Source: Acidobacteriota bacterium
GTDB taxonomy: Bacteria; Acidobacteriota; Vicinamibacteria; Vicinamibacterales; SCN-69-37
DNA length: 40,950 nucleotides
Assembly: GCA_013203475.1 (NCBI GenBank)
Contig: JABMNV010000012.1
Location: 1-40,950 of the forward strand
Direction of reading: 5' to 3'
In this document: positions 17,058 through 24,087 of the stretch, piece by piece
How the letters are laid out: each line of letters opens with the position of its first letter
Numbering within the stretch: position 1 is the first letter of the stretch
Made by a program: the position numbers and the translations under genes
The notes under the pieces: generated by a model
What the model saw: only the letters and a program-made list of their open reading frames with translations
Database searches by the model: none
What the model was told of the DNA's origin: nothing

Positions 17058-17948
17058 CTAATCCGTCCTGTCTGCACGCGCGAGCACCCGGCTGATGTCG
17101 GCCATCAGTTTCGCGCTGACGGTACGGTCATCAATGCCTCGGGTGAGCACCACCAGCACATACGGACGTGCGGCGTAGACGATGCCCGCATCGTGGTGGA
17201 TGCGGGTAATGCTGCCTGTTTTGTGCGCCACGGGCGTGCCAGCGGGCAGACCGGCTGGGATGGCGTCGTTGAACTGCTGTCGTCTGAGAATCTCGACCAT
17301 CTCGGCACTCGCCTCGGCGTCCACGGCCGTACCCGTGCCGATCGCTTCAAACAGTGTGAGTAATCCGAGGGCATCAGTTGTGTTGCTGCGGCCTGCGTCA
17401 AACGCCTTCTGATCCTCGACGCCGCGCAAGACCCGCATGCCAGATGCGCCGAGCCGATCAGTCGTCGCCTGCACGGCCGTCGCTGTCAGGTGTTCGATCA
17501 AGATATTGGTCGCCAGGTTGCTGCTCACCGTGATCGAGGCCTCGACCAACTGGCGATAACTGAGCTGTTGGCCCATGGCCTTGTAGACTTCGCCGTCTGA
17601 GTCTTCCGTTGCCGACAACTCGTAGGGGCTGCCGTCCATGATGCTTGTGAACGTGTTGGTGACGAACACCGTATCGTCGAGCGACAGCTCTCCCACGCTC
17701 GCCCGCCGGAACAATTCGATCATCACAGGCACTTTCATCGTGGACGCGGCGTGGAAGCGCATCTCGGGATTGATCAACAACTCTTCCCCGGGTTTCGCAT
17801 CCAGGGGGCGCCAGGCCACGGCGACTTCCGCCCCGCTCGCCTCGATGAGTCGCTCGACTTCGGCGCGGACATCGACCGGAGCGGGGCCGCACCCGATGGA
17901 GGGCCCGACCACAAGAAGGACAGAGGCGAGGACGGTCGGTAAACGCAC
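17058..17948 (-). CDS. class A beta-lactamase-like serine hydrolase lipoprotein
   Basis: 296 residues, GTG start at 17948. The signal ends in PSIGC, a lipobox with Cys20. The serine beta-lactamase motifs are present: STMK (69-72, nucleophile S69 and K72), SSN (142-144) for the SDN motif, and KTGS (243-246). In the omega loop RGVEDQKA has a Glu (about 178) where class A enzymes have Glu166, but the Asn170 position is Ala, which would weaken positioning of the deacylation water. It may be a weak lactamase or another penicillin-recognising hydrolase. Lipid anchoring in the periplasm is predicted. It is divergent from fmdB-like 18009. Confidence 0.83.
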   Translation of the reverse strand: MRLPTVLASVLLVVGPSIGCGPAPVDVRAEVERLIEASGAEVAVAWRPLDAKPGEELLINPEMRFHAASTMKVPVMIELFRRASVGELSLDDTVFVTNTFTSIMDGSPYELSATEDSDGEVYKAMGQQLSYRQLVEASITVSSNLATNILIEHLTATAVQATTDRLGASGMRVLRGVEDQKAFDAGRSNTTDALGLLTLFEAIGTGTAVDAEASAEMVEILRRQQFNDAIPAGLPAGTPVAHKTGSITRIHHDAGIVYAARPYVLVVLTRGIDDRTVSAKLMADISRVLARADRTD

Positions 17949-18008
17949 GAGCGGATCTTAGTCCACTGGAGCGATGGGATTGGGCTGCGGGCGGAGTAGA
18001 ATCGAACG

Positions 18009-18248
18009 ATGCCGCTGTTTGAGTACGTCTGTCGCGATTGTCAGCAGGAGTTCGAAACGCTGGTGACAGCACACCGGCCCCCTGCGTGCCCGTCCTGCCA
18101 TGGACAGGAACTCGAGAAGCAGCTGTCCGTATTCGCGGTGTCGACCAAAGGGGGGGCCACCTCGCGGATGTCCTCGCAGGCGCCAACCATGGGCGGTTGC
18201 GGGTCCTGCGGCGATCCCCGCGGACCGGGCTCCTGTTCGATTAACTAG
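18009..18248 (+). CDS. FmdB family zinc-ribbon protein
   Basis: 79 residues. The start MPLFEYVCRDCQQEFETL and CPSCHGQELEKQLSVFAVS are typical of the FmdB/CxxC_CxxC_SSSS putative regulatory family, with two CxxC pairs forming a zinc ribbon. The tail GGCGSCGDPRGPGSCSIN adds four more cysteines, common in the family. A purine-rich GGCGGAG stretch lies about 10 nt before the ATG. Function is unknown; it is often near transport or DNA-metabolism genes. Confidence 0.87.
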   Translation: MPLFEYVCRDCQQEFETLVTAHRPPACPSCHGQELEKQLSVFAVSTKGGATSRMSSQAPTMGGCGSCGDPRGPGSCSIN

Positions 18249-18304
18249 ACCGACGGGCCGCCGTGTGGAGGTCCACACCGCGCCACTTGCGTACGGGCCT
18301 TATC

Positions 18305-18369
18305 CGACGACTAAACCGTTGTACGGGCTTAAACCTGTACCCAGGGTTCGAATCCCTGCCTCACCACCA
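18305..18369 (+). tRNA. tRNA 3'-end fragment with encoded CCA; possible integration site
   Basis: 18342-18358 forms a perfect T arm (CAGGG, TTCGAAT, CCCTG), followed by a seven-base acceptor strand CCTCACC, discriminator A and CCA at 18367-18369. Immediately upstream, 18321-18340 folds as a 7-bp hairpin like a class II (Leu/Ser) variable arm, and 18305-18321 can form a 5-bp stem with a 7-base loop containing TAA, but with C instead of U before it. No D arm and no 5' strand GGTGAGG is found upstream, so this is not a complete tRNA gene. Such 3' ends are left by integrating elements, and a region of gene debris starts right after it. Confidence 0.5.
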
Positions 18370-18566
18370 TAAGTCATTGATTCTGAAGGATCTGCAGAGC
18401 GCCGACCGGTCGCCGTTGCCAACATGTTGCCAGGAGTTTGCAAAACTCACACTGCGAACTCACAGAATTCGGCTTGAATCTGGAGGCCCGCTGAAATGCG
18501 TCGGGTGCCGTTCCCTGCGCATTCCGACGGTGAATTCGCGATGTTGACGAGTGACGCCAGGTTTGC
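18370..18566. other. non-coding stretch after the tRNA fragment
   Basis: I see no gene here. A weak minus-strand frame (18374-18619) has no recognisable domain. The sequence links the tRNA 3' end to the first decayed gene and may contain the remains of an integrase region; no integrase motif could be read. Confidence 0.4.
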
Positions 18567-19043
18567 GCACGCGCGATTCGGCAAGCCGTCCAGGAGTTCG
18601 ACCCGACAATCGTCGTCACCGCGGTTCATCCCGTGGCTTCGCTGGCGGCCGAAGCACTCAGGGCTCGCAGTGCTGAGCTATTCGGTTCGGCGGCCGTGTT
18701 CATGGCCGTGGCAGGACTCTACGCGATTGGTAGACGGGCGGCCGATCAGCGACGCAAGGAGTGCGCCCTTCGCGTCGCGCTGGGCGCGGGCGCGACGGAT
18801 ATTGCTCAACTGTTGGGACGAGACACGCTTGTCTCGGCGGTCATTGGCCTCGTCATCGGCGTGCCACTCTCGCTAGCCGGCGGGTGCGGACTTCGTCATG
18901 TCTTGTTCGGTGTGTCTGCGACGCAACCTCTTGCACTGGCAGTCGGCGTCGGATCCCTGTTCGGCGCCGTCGTTATCGCGAGGGCGCGGCCCATCTGGCA
19001 CATGGCGCGGATTGCGCCTTCGGAAGTGCTCAGGGAGCAGTAG
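18567..19043 (+). pseudogene. ADOP/MacB-type permease, C-terminal fragment
   Basis: The frame carries AIRQAVQEFDPTIVVTAVHPV, then SAELFGSAAVFMAVAGLYA, RRKECALRVALGAGATDIAQLLGRD and the final ARPIWHMARIAPSEVLREQ. These are the last FtsX domain of an acidobacterial orphan permease: the ALRVALGA motif after TM2 and the P.E.LR ending. A stop (TGA 18552) closes the frame just upstream and about 700 residues are missing. The track's start at 18633 is only an internal GTG. A nearly complete relative is at 24443-27125. Confidence 0.8.
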
Positions 19044-19098
19044 GCACTAGTCGGCTTCCGGCCAATCAACTTCTCCAGTCTTGGCTTCAGCGACACGT

Positions 19099-19341
19099 TC
19101 ATAGTTCTTCCCCCTTGGCGGGCTGGCCTCGGAGCAGGAACGTCTTTGGATACTGCCCTTCCCCGCAGATCTTGAAGGTGCCGAAATCCTTGTACCAAAG
19201 ACCATCCGGTGCGTCGGGTTCCGATTCCCTCCAGCGCTTTAACTGGAACAGATCCTCGGCAGAGATCCTACGCTCGCGGAGTCTCTCGAACAGGTGATCG
19301 CGAAGTGCCGGAGGAAGGTCGACCCACTGGATCTTCGGCAT
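19099..19341 (-). CDS. 80-residue protein, toxin candidate of an RHH-linked pair
   Basis: An 80-residue acidic/basic mixed protein, MPKIQWVDLPPALRDHLFERLRERRIS, then LFQLKRWRESEPDAPDGLWYKDFGTFKICGEGQ and a basic/acidic tail. I do not recognise a catalytic motif. Its ATG overlaps the stop of the upstream ribbon-helix-helix gene (ATGA). Small size, tight coupling and RHH partner make a type II toxin likely, but no toxin family could be assigned by eye. It is intact among degraded genes, which argues for selection or addiction. Confidence 0.7.
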   Translation of the reverse strand: MPKIQWVDLPPALRDHLFERLRERRISAEDLFQLKRWRESEPDAPDGLWYKDFGTFKICGEGQYPKTFLLRGQPAKGEEL

Positions 19342-19598
19342 CAGCTCCCGAACGTCATGCGGGCAAGTTCTTCCTTGAGGCGTGTCTGCTCGCCTGGATC
19401 GGTCGAGCGAGCGAGACGATCTGCGAATTCGAGGAAACGTTTTCGCTCCTGCTCCTGCGCATCCAGCCCCGACTCGATGAGATCGACGATGACTCGGCTC
19501 GTGCTCGTCCTGGTCGTGTTCGCGAGCGCTTTCACTCGGCGCGCGACTCGGGCAGGAAGGCTGACGGTTTGACGGACTGGTTTGGCCGTAGTCGGCAT
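19341..19598 (-). CDS. ribbon-helix-helix (CopG-like) DNA-binding protein, antitoxin candidate
   Basis: 85 residues. VRQTVSLPARVARRVKALANTTRTSTSRVIVDLIESGL is a standard RHH/CopG fold: a beta strand with alternating residues, a helix, and a TSRVIVDLIE second helix. The charged C-terminal part (EQERKRFLEFADRLARSTDPGEQTRLKEELARM) is probably the toxin-binding region. ATG at 19598; its TGA overlaps the partner's ATG. Three 10-bp repeats sit immediately upstream over a -10-like TAATCT, consistent with autoregulation. Shine-Dalgarno is absent, consistent with a leaderless message. Confidence 0.85.
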   Translation of the reverse strand: MPTTAKPVRQTVSLPARVARRVKALANTTRTSTSRVIVDLIESGLDAQEQERKRFLEFADRLARSTDPGEQTRLKEELARMTFGS

Positions 19599-19604
19599 AA
19601 CGTC

Positions 19605-19637
19605 AGATTACACCACTCTGCACCACATTGCACCACA
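19605..19637 (-). promoter_or_regulatory. RHH operon promoter with three 10-bp operator-like repeats
   Basis: Read on the plus strand: TTACACCACT (19608-19617), CTGCACCACA (19618-19627), TTGCACCACA (19628-19637). RHH repressors bind tandem or inverted short sites spaced by about one helical turn. On the minus strand TAATCT (19610-19605) is a -10-like box that would start transcription at about the A of the ATG at 19598. Confidence 0.65.
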
Positions 19638-19731
19638 ACGCCGCTCATCGCTCGTCCGAGTGAGCCGTAACGAGAAGGCTGGATTGAGGTGGGTGGTGGC
19701 TCGAAGGGCAGGGCTATGTCGTGCTTGGCGC

Positions 19732-19830
19732 GACGACGTCGCTGAGGGCATCGAGTTCCTCGCGAAGCCGTTCTCGCGCGTCTCGTTATTGACCCGGCTG
19801 GATGAAGTGCTGGGCCCGTCGCCGGGCTAG
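19732..19830 (+). pseudogene. response-regulator receiver domain, C-terminal scrap
   Basis: The frame DDVAEGIEFLAKPFSRVSLLTRLDEVLG matches the end of a receiver domain: the KP motif after the last strand and the L...L..VLG helix. The upstream part of the frame has no receiver-domain character. It is a short remnant of a two-component gene, 30-40 bp before other pieces of the same kind. Confidence 0.6.
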
Positions 19831-19867
19831 GGGGCCTCTGCCGGAACGGTGACGCACTCGACGTCAG

Positions 19868-20430
19868 GACGGAGCGGGACTGGGCCTCTCGATCGCCAGG
19901 GCGCTTGTCAGGCTGCACGAGGGTACGTTGGCGGTGACCAGTGAGCCGGGCCAGGGCAGCACGTTTGTCGTGTCGCTGCCAGCGGCCGTCGAGCCCGTTC
20001 AGGGAAGGCACTGGGGGCCGTCTGGATCTCGCGGCGTGATCCTCGTGGCCGAAGACGACGATGATCTGCGGAACGTGCTGTCACGCGTGTTGTTGCGCGC
20101 GGGCTTCAGGGTGATTGCCGCACAGAACGGCGACGTCGCGCGGGCAGAAGATTCCCATTGTCGTCTACTCGGTCAGTGCCACTGGTGAGGCCAAATACCG
20201 ACACGCTGGTCGGCGAACTTGTCCGCTTGATCGCCCGCGCCGGTCCACGAGGATGACGTCAATGGACCCAGAGAGTGGAATCGACTCGCGCGTGATCGAC
20301 GACCTGAGGGAACTCGGGGCAGACGTCGGTGATGGCGGTTTTTTGAGGCACTGGAAACACACGCGCGCCAGACGACCTTTGACGGCGCGGCCGCCTTGGC
20401 CAGACACGACGGTGACGCGACAGCGACTGA
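19868..20430 (+). pseudogene. hybrid histidine kinase, fragmented
   Basis: GAGLGLSIARALVRLHEGTLAV then GQGSTFVVSLP is the G2 box and last strands of a HATPase domain. It is followed in the same frame by a receiver start, GVILVAEDDDDLRNVLSRVLLRAGFRVIAAQNG. A deletion and frameshift near 20140 then put the receiver end (QKIPIVVYSVSATGEAKYR) in another frame, with DTLVGELVRLIAR in a third. At 20268 onward IDSRVIDDLRELGADVGDGGF and, after another shift, LETHARQTFDGAAALARHD look like an HPt domain, but weakly. The kinase N-terminus is absent. Confidence 0.7.
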
Positions 20431-20440
20431 ATGACCCAGC

Positions 20441-20518
20441 ACCGAGAAGGTGGAGGCGATCGTCGGCCTGTACCTGCATCCGCCCAACCGTGCGATCGTT
20501 CTGTGCGTGGATGCTTGA
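20441..20518 (+). mobile_element. IS630-family transposase sliver
   Basis: TEKVEAIVGLYLHPPNRAI then VLCVDA ends in TGA. It matches the conserved K...VVGLY..PP..A.VLCVDEK segment of IS630-type transposases, where the D is the first catalytic residue. Only 25 codons remain; no inverted repeats were recognised. Confidence 0.65.
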
Positions 20519-20538
20519 GACCCACAGCGCGCTACGCA

Positions 20539-21135
20539 CTAGCGGCCGCCCCCTCGAAGCGCGGCCAGTTCGCGATCAATCTGACTCTGAATCTGCTGTC
20601 TGCGGCGCTCATCCTTGGCTTCGTCGAGTTCCCGGTAGAGCTTGCGAATGCCCCACCACGCCGCGCTTTCGCCCAAGCCCCACGCCAGCACTTTGAGTGA
20701 TTCGCCAGCGCCCGGGTAGTACCTGAGTCTCGGAGTCACCATTCCCAGGAATTCCTGGTGGGTCATACTCGCCCCAGGCACCGGTCCTTTCCTGAGGTCG
20801 AAATTGACCGACAGTTCCTTGAACGACTTGCCCCGAGGTGCCGTGACCTCCGCATAAAACCGCACCCGTCCGTCGTCGATCCTGACGTGGACCTGAGTAC
20901 TGAGTCCCCCTTTGATGCGGCTCAGATCCACGGGCAGCGTGATACCCGCCTCCGGTGGGGTTCCGGCCTGGGCGGGTGGCCGACTGTTGGCCTGCGTGGT
21001 TTGGGGAGCGGAAATGGTGGGAGGGGCTATGGTCTGCGCCCGCGTCGGTGAACCCAACACTCCATCTCCAACCAGGAGGAGGATGAGTATGATTGGACAC
21101 CAGAGGGATTGAGTCGCCACAACGTTATGACGCAA
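20539..21135 (-). CDS. exported hypothetical protein
   Basis: 198 residues; function not recognised. A hydrophobic segment (PIILILLLVGDGVLG) followed by PTRAQT is a signal peptide. A Pro/Thr/Gln-rich linker follows, then a domain with GLSTQVHVRIDDGRVRFYAEV and FKELSVNFDLRKGP, and a charged C-terminal helix. I keep the TTG at 21135, since GGGAGG lies about 6 nt upstream; the GTG at 21120 is an alternative. It is next to decayed sequences but itself looks intact. Confidence 0.68.
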   Translation of the reverse strand: MRHNVVATQSLWCPIILILLLVGDGVLGSPTRAQTIAPPTISAPQTTQANSRPPAQAGTPPEAGITLPVDLSRIKGGLSTQVHVRIDDGRVRFYAEVTAPRGKSFKELSVNFDLRKGPVPGASMTHQEFLGMVTPRLRYYPGAGESLKVLAWGLGESAAWWGIRKLYRELDEAKDERRRQQIQSQIDRELAALRGGGR

Positions 21136-21195
21136 ACCGCCCTCCCATAGACTGTGTGAAGCAAGCCCGGTGCCACCCGCGGGATCGCTGAAACA

Positions 21196-21705
21196 CTAGG
21201 TCACCGGGTCGATCAGGCCTTCCAGCCCTGACCATGTGTCCCCATCCAGCACCACAAGTGTGTGTAAATACAACAGCACGGCATCCTCAGGGTATGCGGC
21301 CCTCAGTGCCGCGATGCCCTGGACGATCTTGGCCTTGTCAGGCGGCGGCAGCGCCTGGGCTTCGCTACCCTCCTCGGTTTCGGGCGTGTTTATCAGCCCG
21401 TCGTCGTGTTCAATGCCCAGCGCATCGAGAAAGACGGCCATCATCGGCCGCTCCGCCGTGAGGTGGTAGGCGATGAGCGCTCGCGAGGCGACGGCATCGG
21501 ACACATCGGGCATGCCGGCCAGCAGCTTGGCGCGGCGCTCGACTGGCAACCGCGGCACGCTTTTGGGCCTGAAGTTCATCTTTCGCGCGATCATCACGAT
21601 CACTTCCACATGCTGTTCCACGCCGTGTTCATCGGCCCAGAACGCACCAGCTGCCACCAATCGCTTTTCGGGCGGCAATTCTTTCCACATAACACTCGGA
21701 CGCAT
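21196..21705 (-). CDS. conserved-looking hypothetical protein
   Basis: 169 residues from the ATG at 21705 (MRPSVMWKELPPEKRLVAAGAFWAD); the track start at 21783 has no support. No catalytic motif or membrane segment is seen. It reads as a soluble alpha-helical protein with LPVERRAKLLAGMPDVSDAVASRALIAYH and a PEDAVLLYLHTLVV segment near the end. The DALGI.HDDG stretch suggests a defined helical domain. Function unknown; it is separated by only about 60 bp from the exported protein on the same strand. Confidence 0.68.
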   Translation of the reverse strand: MRPSVMWKELPPEKRLVAAGAFWADEHGVEQHVEVIVMIARKMNFRPKSVPRLPVERRAKLLAGMPDVSDAVASRALIAYHLTAERPMMAVFLDALGIEHDDGLINTPETEEGSEAQALPPPDKAKIVQGIAALRAAYPEDAVLLYLHTLVVLDGDTWSGLEGLIDPVT

Positions 21706-21825
21706 ATGCCGCGATTGTATCCTGCGTTCACCAACTCCGGCTCGGCCAGCCCCCAGAAGGTCTCCCAGCGCGGTCCAGACCACGCAGAGCGCTGCGGCCG
21801 AATCGTCTCCCAGATCGGGTCAGGC

Positions 21826-22703
21826 TCACACCCACGTCTTCAACAACGTCATCGCCGGTGCCACACGAATGCCTTCAGCCGTCTGGTAGTCCTTCGTGCC
21901 ATTCGCGTGAATCTGCCATGCTTCGCATTTGGGGAACTTGGCCTTGAGATAGCGCAACCCTGAATCAACGGCAGCGTCGTCAAGCTTGCACTGCACCATC
22001 AGCACCGGTGTTCGGCCGTTGACGACGACGAAGTCGACCTCGCGGCGGTCGTGATCGCGGAAGAAGCGGAGGTCGAGATCGAGGCCTTCCGAGTCCTGGC
22101 GAAAGTGGACCCATTTCAGCAGATGTGATGCCACGAGGTTCTCAAAGCGCACACCCGGGTTCGACACCAGCGTCCAATCCCAGTGGTAGTGCTTCTGCTC
22201 CTTCTTGACGGCGCGAATGCGCGGAGCGCCAAAGGGCGACAGGCGGAAGATCGCGTAGAGCCGTTCGAGGATATCGAGCCAATTGGCCACCGTCTTGTGG
22301 GCGACCTGGAGATCTTCGCGGACGGCGTTGATTGACAGCGGCGACCCCACAAGACCGGGCAGGCGCAGCATCAGCAATTCGAGGTGGCCAAGGTCGTTGA
22401 CGCGTTCGAGACTTGCCACATCCTCCCGAATGAGGCGGGTGCGATAGTCGCGCGACCAGCGTCTGGCTTCAACATCAGGCCCGCCCAGGAACGGCTCGGG
22501 GAATCCGACAAGGGTCAGCAGGTCATTCAATTCCGCTGCGGACCTCAGACGCAACTCGGCCACCGACAACGGGTGGAGCCGCAACAAGTGATACCGGCCC
22601 TGCAGCGAGTCGCCGCCAAACCGATAGAAGTCGAGCCGGCCACTGCCGGTGAATTGCGCCACTGGCGGTACTTGTGCGACTCGTCGAAGATCCAGAGGTT
22701 GGA
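21826..22703 (-). pseudogene. DUF4143-type AAA ATPase, N-terminally deleted and frameshifted
   Basis: From the frame's start at 22662 the text is family-like: TGSGRLDFYRFGGDSLQGRYH, then LHPLSVAEL, RDYRTRLIREDVASLE, and the C-terminal DUF4143 nuclease-like domain with RREVDFVVV and MVQCKL (the D...ExK-like pattern, here Q). Upstream in another frame, WIFDESHKYRQWRN is the Walker B region, so bases between them were lost and the P-loop is gone, with a stop just before WIFDE. The remaining ORF (278 residues) might still be translated but cannot be an ATPase. Confidence 0.8.
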
Positions 22704-22717
22704 CTATTTTCTACTGC

Positions 22718-22742
22718 TGTCAAAAATACACGTGAGTATTTT
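22718..22742 (-). promoter_or_regulatory. palindrome and TTGACA of the lost DUF4143 gene promoter
   Basis: AAAATAC and GTATTTT flank six bases (22723-22742), and TTGACA is read on the minus strand at 22723-22718, pointing into the damaged ATPase gene. The gene's 5' end was deleted right after this promoter. It may now lie upstream of the divergent vapB gene and affect it. Confidence 0.45.
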
Positions 22743-22767
22743 CGACCCCAATCAGGCGCGTGTCTGA

Positions 22768-22787
22768 TGTGCTACATTGTGCTACAT
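22768..22787 (+). promoter_or_regulatory. tandem 10-bp repeats overlapping the vapB start
   Basis: Two exact copies of TGTGCTACAT (22768-22777 and 22778-22787); the second includes the first two bases of the ATG at 22786. The spacing of one helical turn suggests an operator for the Phd/VapB-type antitoxin. TACATT at 22773 is a possible -10, making the message nearly leaderless. Confidence 0.6.
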
Positions 22788-23061
22788 GAGTACTGTCGGC
22801 GTCCGGGAGCTGCGGCAAAACCTGAGTGTGTATCTGGATCGGGTCAAGAAGGGCGAAGCCCTGACGGTAACTGAGCGAGGCCAGGTCGTCGCGATGCTCC
22901 GGCCACCGGATGTGACCGGTAACCCCATCGAGCGCCTGGTTGCTGAAGGTGTAGCGCGCCGAGCGACTCGATCCGTGGACGGCCTTCCCAGACCGTTGCG
23001 GGTCAAGCTGGTTCGGCCGCTGTCCGAAATGCTCGATGAGCAGCGGGACGATCGATGGTGA
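22786..23061 (+). CDS. vapB: Phd/YefM-type antitoxin VapB
   Basis: 91 residues, MSTVGVRELRQNLSVYLDRVKKGEALTVTERGQVVAMLRPP, the standard Phd/YefM N-terminal fold that binds operator DNA. The C-terminal part (RRATRSVDGLPRPLRVKLVRPLSEMLDEQRDDRW) is the toxin-binding tail. I start at the ATG at 22786; the track's TTG at 22777 lies inside the operator repeats. It overlaps vapC by 7 bp. It is expected to neutralise the PIN toxin and repress its own promoter. Confidence 0.9.
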   Translation: MSTVGVRELRQNLSVYLDRVKKGEALTVTERGQVVAMLRPPDVTGNPIERLVAEGVARRATRSVDGLPRPLRVKLVRPLSEMLDEQRDDRW

Positions 23062-23474
23062 TCGCACCGTATGCCTACGTCGACACCTCAGCGCTTGTGA
23101 AATTGGTCGTCGCCGAATCCGAGACAGTCGCGCTTGAACACCATCTGGCCCATCGCGCCGGCCTTCTCTGCTCTGCCCTGGGTGCGACCGAACTCATCCG
23201 TGCCTGCCGCCGGTCGCTCACCAAGAAACAACTCGCCCACGTGGGCGACGTGCTTGAGGCCATCGTCCTGATTGACGTGACGCCCGCGATCCTGGAGGCC
23301 GCCGCCGGCCTGACGCCTAAGGAGCTTCGAACGCTGGATGCGATTCATCTGGCGACCGCCCTGGCCGTGAACGACTCCTCCATGGACATGATCACCTACG
23401 ATCTGACGCTGGCTCAATCGGCCAAGGCGCACGGCTTCGTCGTTCACAGCCCAGGCAGTGCGACGCCGAGGTAG
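23055..23474 (+). CDS. vapC: PIN-domain ribonuclease toxin VapC
   Basis: 139 residues with the PIN acidic residues in order: YVDTSALVKLVV (D), GATELIRA (E), LRTLDAIHLATAL (D) and MITYDLTLA (D). VapC toxins cut tRNA or rRNA in a sequence-specific way; the target here is unknown. The start overlaps the antitoxin stop, which ensures coupled synthesis. Intact among decayed neighbours. Confidence 0.92.
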   Translation: MVIAPYAYVDTSALVKLVVAESETVALEHHLAHRAGLLCSALGATELIRACRRSLTKKQLAHVGDVLEAIVLIDVTPAILEAAAGLTPKELRTLDAIHLATALAVNDSSMDMITYDLTLAQSAKAHGFVVHSPGSATPR

Positions 23475-23545
23475 CGCAGCAGGGAAGAAAGCGTCCGCGC
23501 ACTTCGTCGAACTCCCAGTAACACACAACCACTGGGAAAACCTCT

Positions 23546-23608
23546 ATGAAAAAGCACGCGTTTGTCGCACTTGCGCTACTGGGCGTGGACGTCTTCTCTT
23601 GCGGATGA
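23546..23608 (+). pseudogene. signal-peptide stub
   Basis: An ATG opens MKKHAFVALALLGVDVFSCG and a stop: a typical signal-peptide start cut off after 20 codons and joined to unrelated sequence. Probably the 5' end of a deleted exported-protein gene. Confidence 0.4.
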
Positions 23609-23897
23609 CGACGTGCTGCTCGCGACTGGCGACTTGCGGTGGGAACCCGGCGAACGGCTGGCCTCTTCGGGCGTGCCGACGACAGTCAGTGCCAACCTCG
23701 TTGAGGAGGCTGACTTTGCGGTGGGGGTGTTCGCGCTCAGGGTCGAGTCGTATGAGGCCGCGATGGCGATCGCACGTCGCTGTCCACATCTTCGCTACGG
23801 CGGCTCGGTCTCCGTCCGTCGCGTGGGCAGTGGATTCGTGACCGTTCCTGGCCAGAGCGACTGGCAGGTCTCGGGGGCGTCGCTGCCGATCGGATGA
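23562..23897 (+). pseudogene. YCII-like domain, N-terminally truncated
   Basis: The frame contains VLLATGDLRWEPGERLASSG, then FAVGVFALRVESYEAAMAIA, then RCPHLRYGGSVSVRRV. The ESYEAAMAIARRCPHL..GG..V.V block is typical of YCII-related small proteins (ADSLDEA..IA..CPHL..GG..E.R). The beginning of the domain is missing and the frame starts inside the signal stub at 23546 in another phase. No Shine-Dalgarno; a remnant, although an open frame remains. Confidence 0.6.
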
Positions 23898-23910
23898 CAG
23901 AGCCGGGACC

Positions 23911-24087
23911 CTAGCTCGCCGCCCGCAGTGAGGTCAGGATCTCGTCGTGCTGCGGGAAGCGTCCCACCTTCTTCTTCGAGAAGACGACCCGGCCCTCGAG
24001 CGCGACCTCAAAGATCCCGCCGCAGCCCTGCCATTTGGTGCGCCGGAACTCTTTGACAGGACCAATCGTCTGAGCATATGTTGCCAC
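23911..24087 (-). pseudogene. Rdx/SelW-like protein, C-terminal half
   Basis: The frame WQGCGGIFEVALEGRVVFSKKKVGRFPQHDEILTSL is the second half of the Rdx (SelT/SelW/SelH-like) thioredoxin-related family: GG.FEV..DG..VFSKK..GRFP...EI. The N-terminal CxxC/U strand is missing, replaced by unrelated sequence (ATYAQTIGPVKEF). The start (GTG 24087) overlaps the PadR promoter on the other strand, so it is most likely a truncated remnant. The track's 24126 start is a TTG with no support. Confidence 0.6.

Noticed and set aside
18305-18369. Complete tRNA or tmRNA gene
   Set aside because: No D arm and no 5' strand pairing with CCTCACC; for tmRNA the acceptor would need a G-U third pair, but that position is A here and no tag frame is seen.
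20165-20539. Minus-strand ORFs opposite the kinase debris
   Set aside because: Three overlapping alternatives, none with a domain; the plus strand shows readable receiver and HPt-like pieces.
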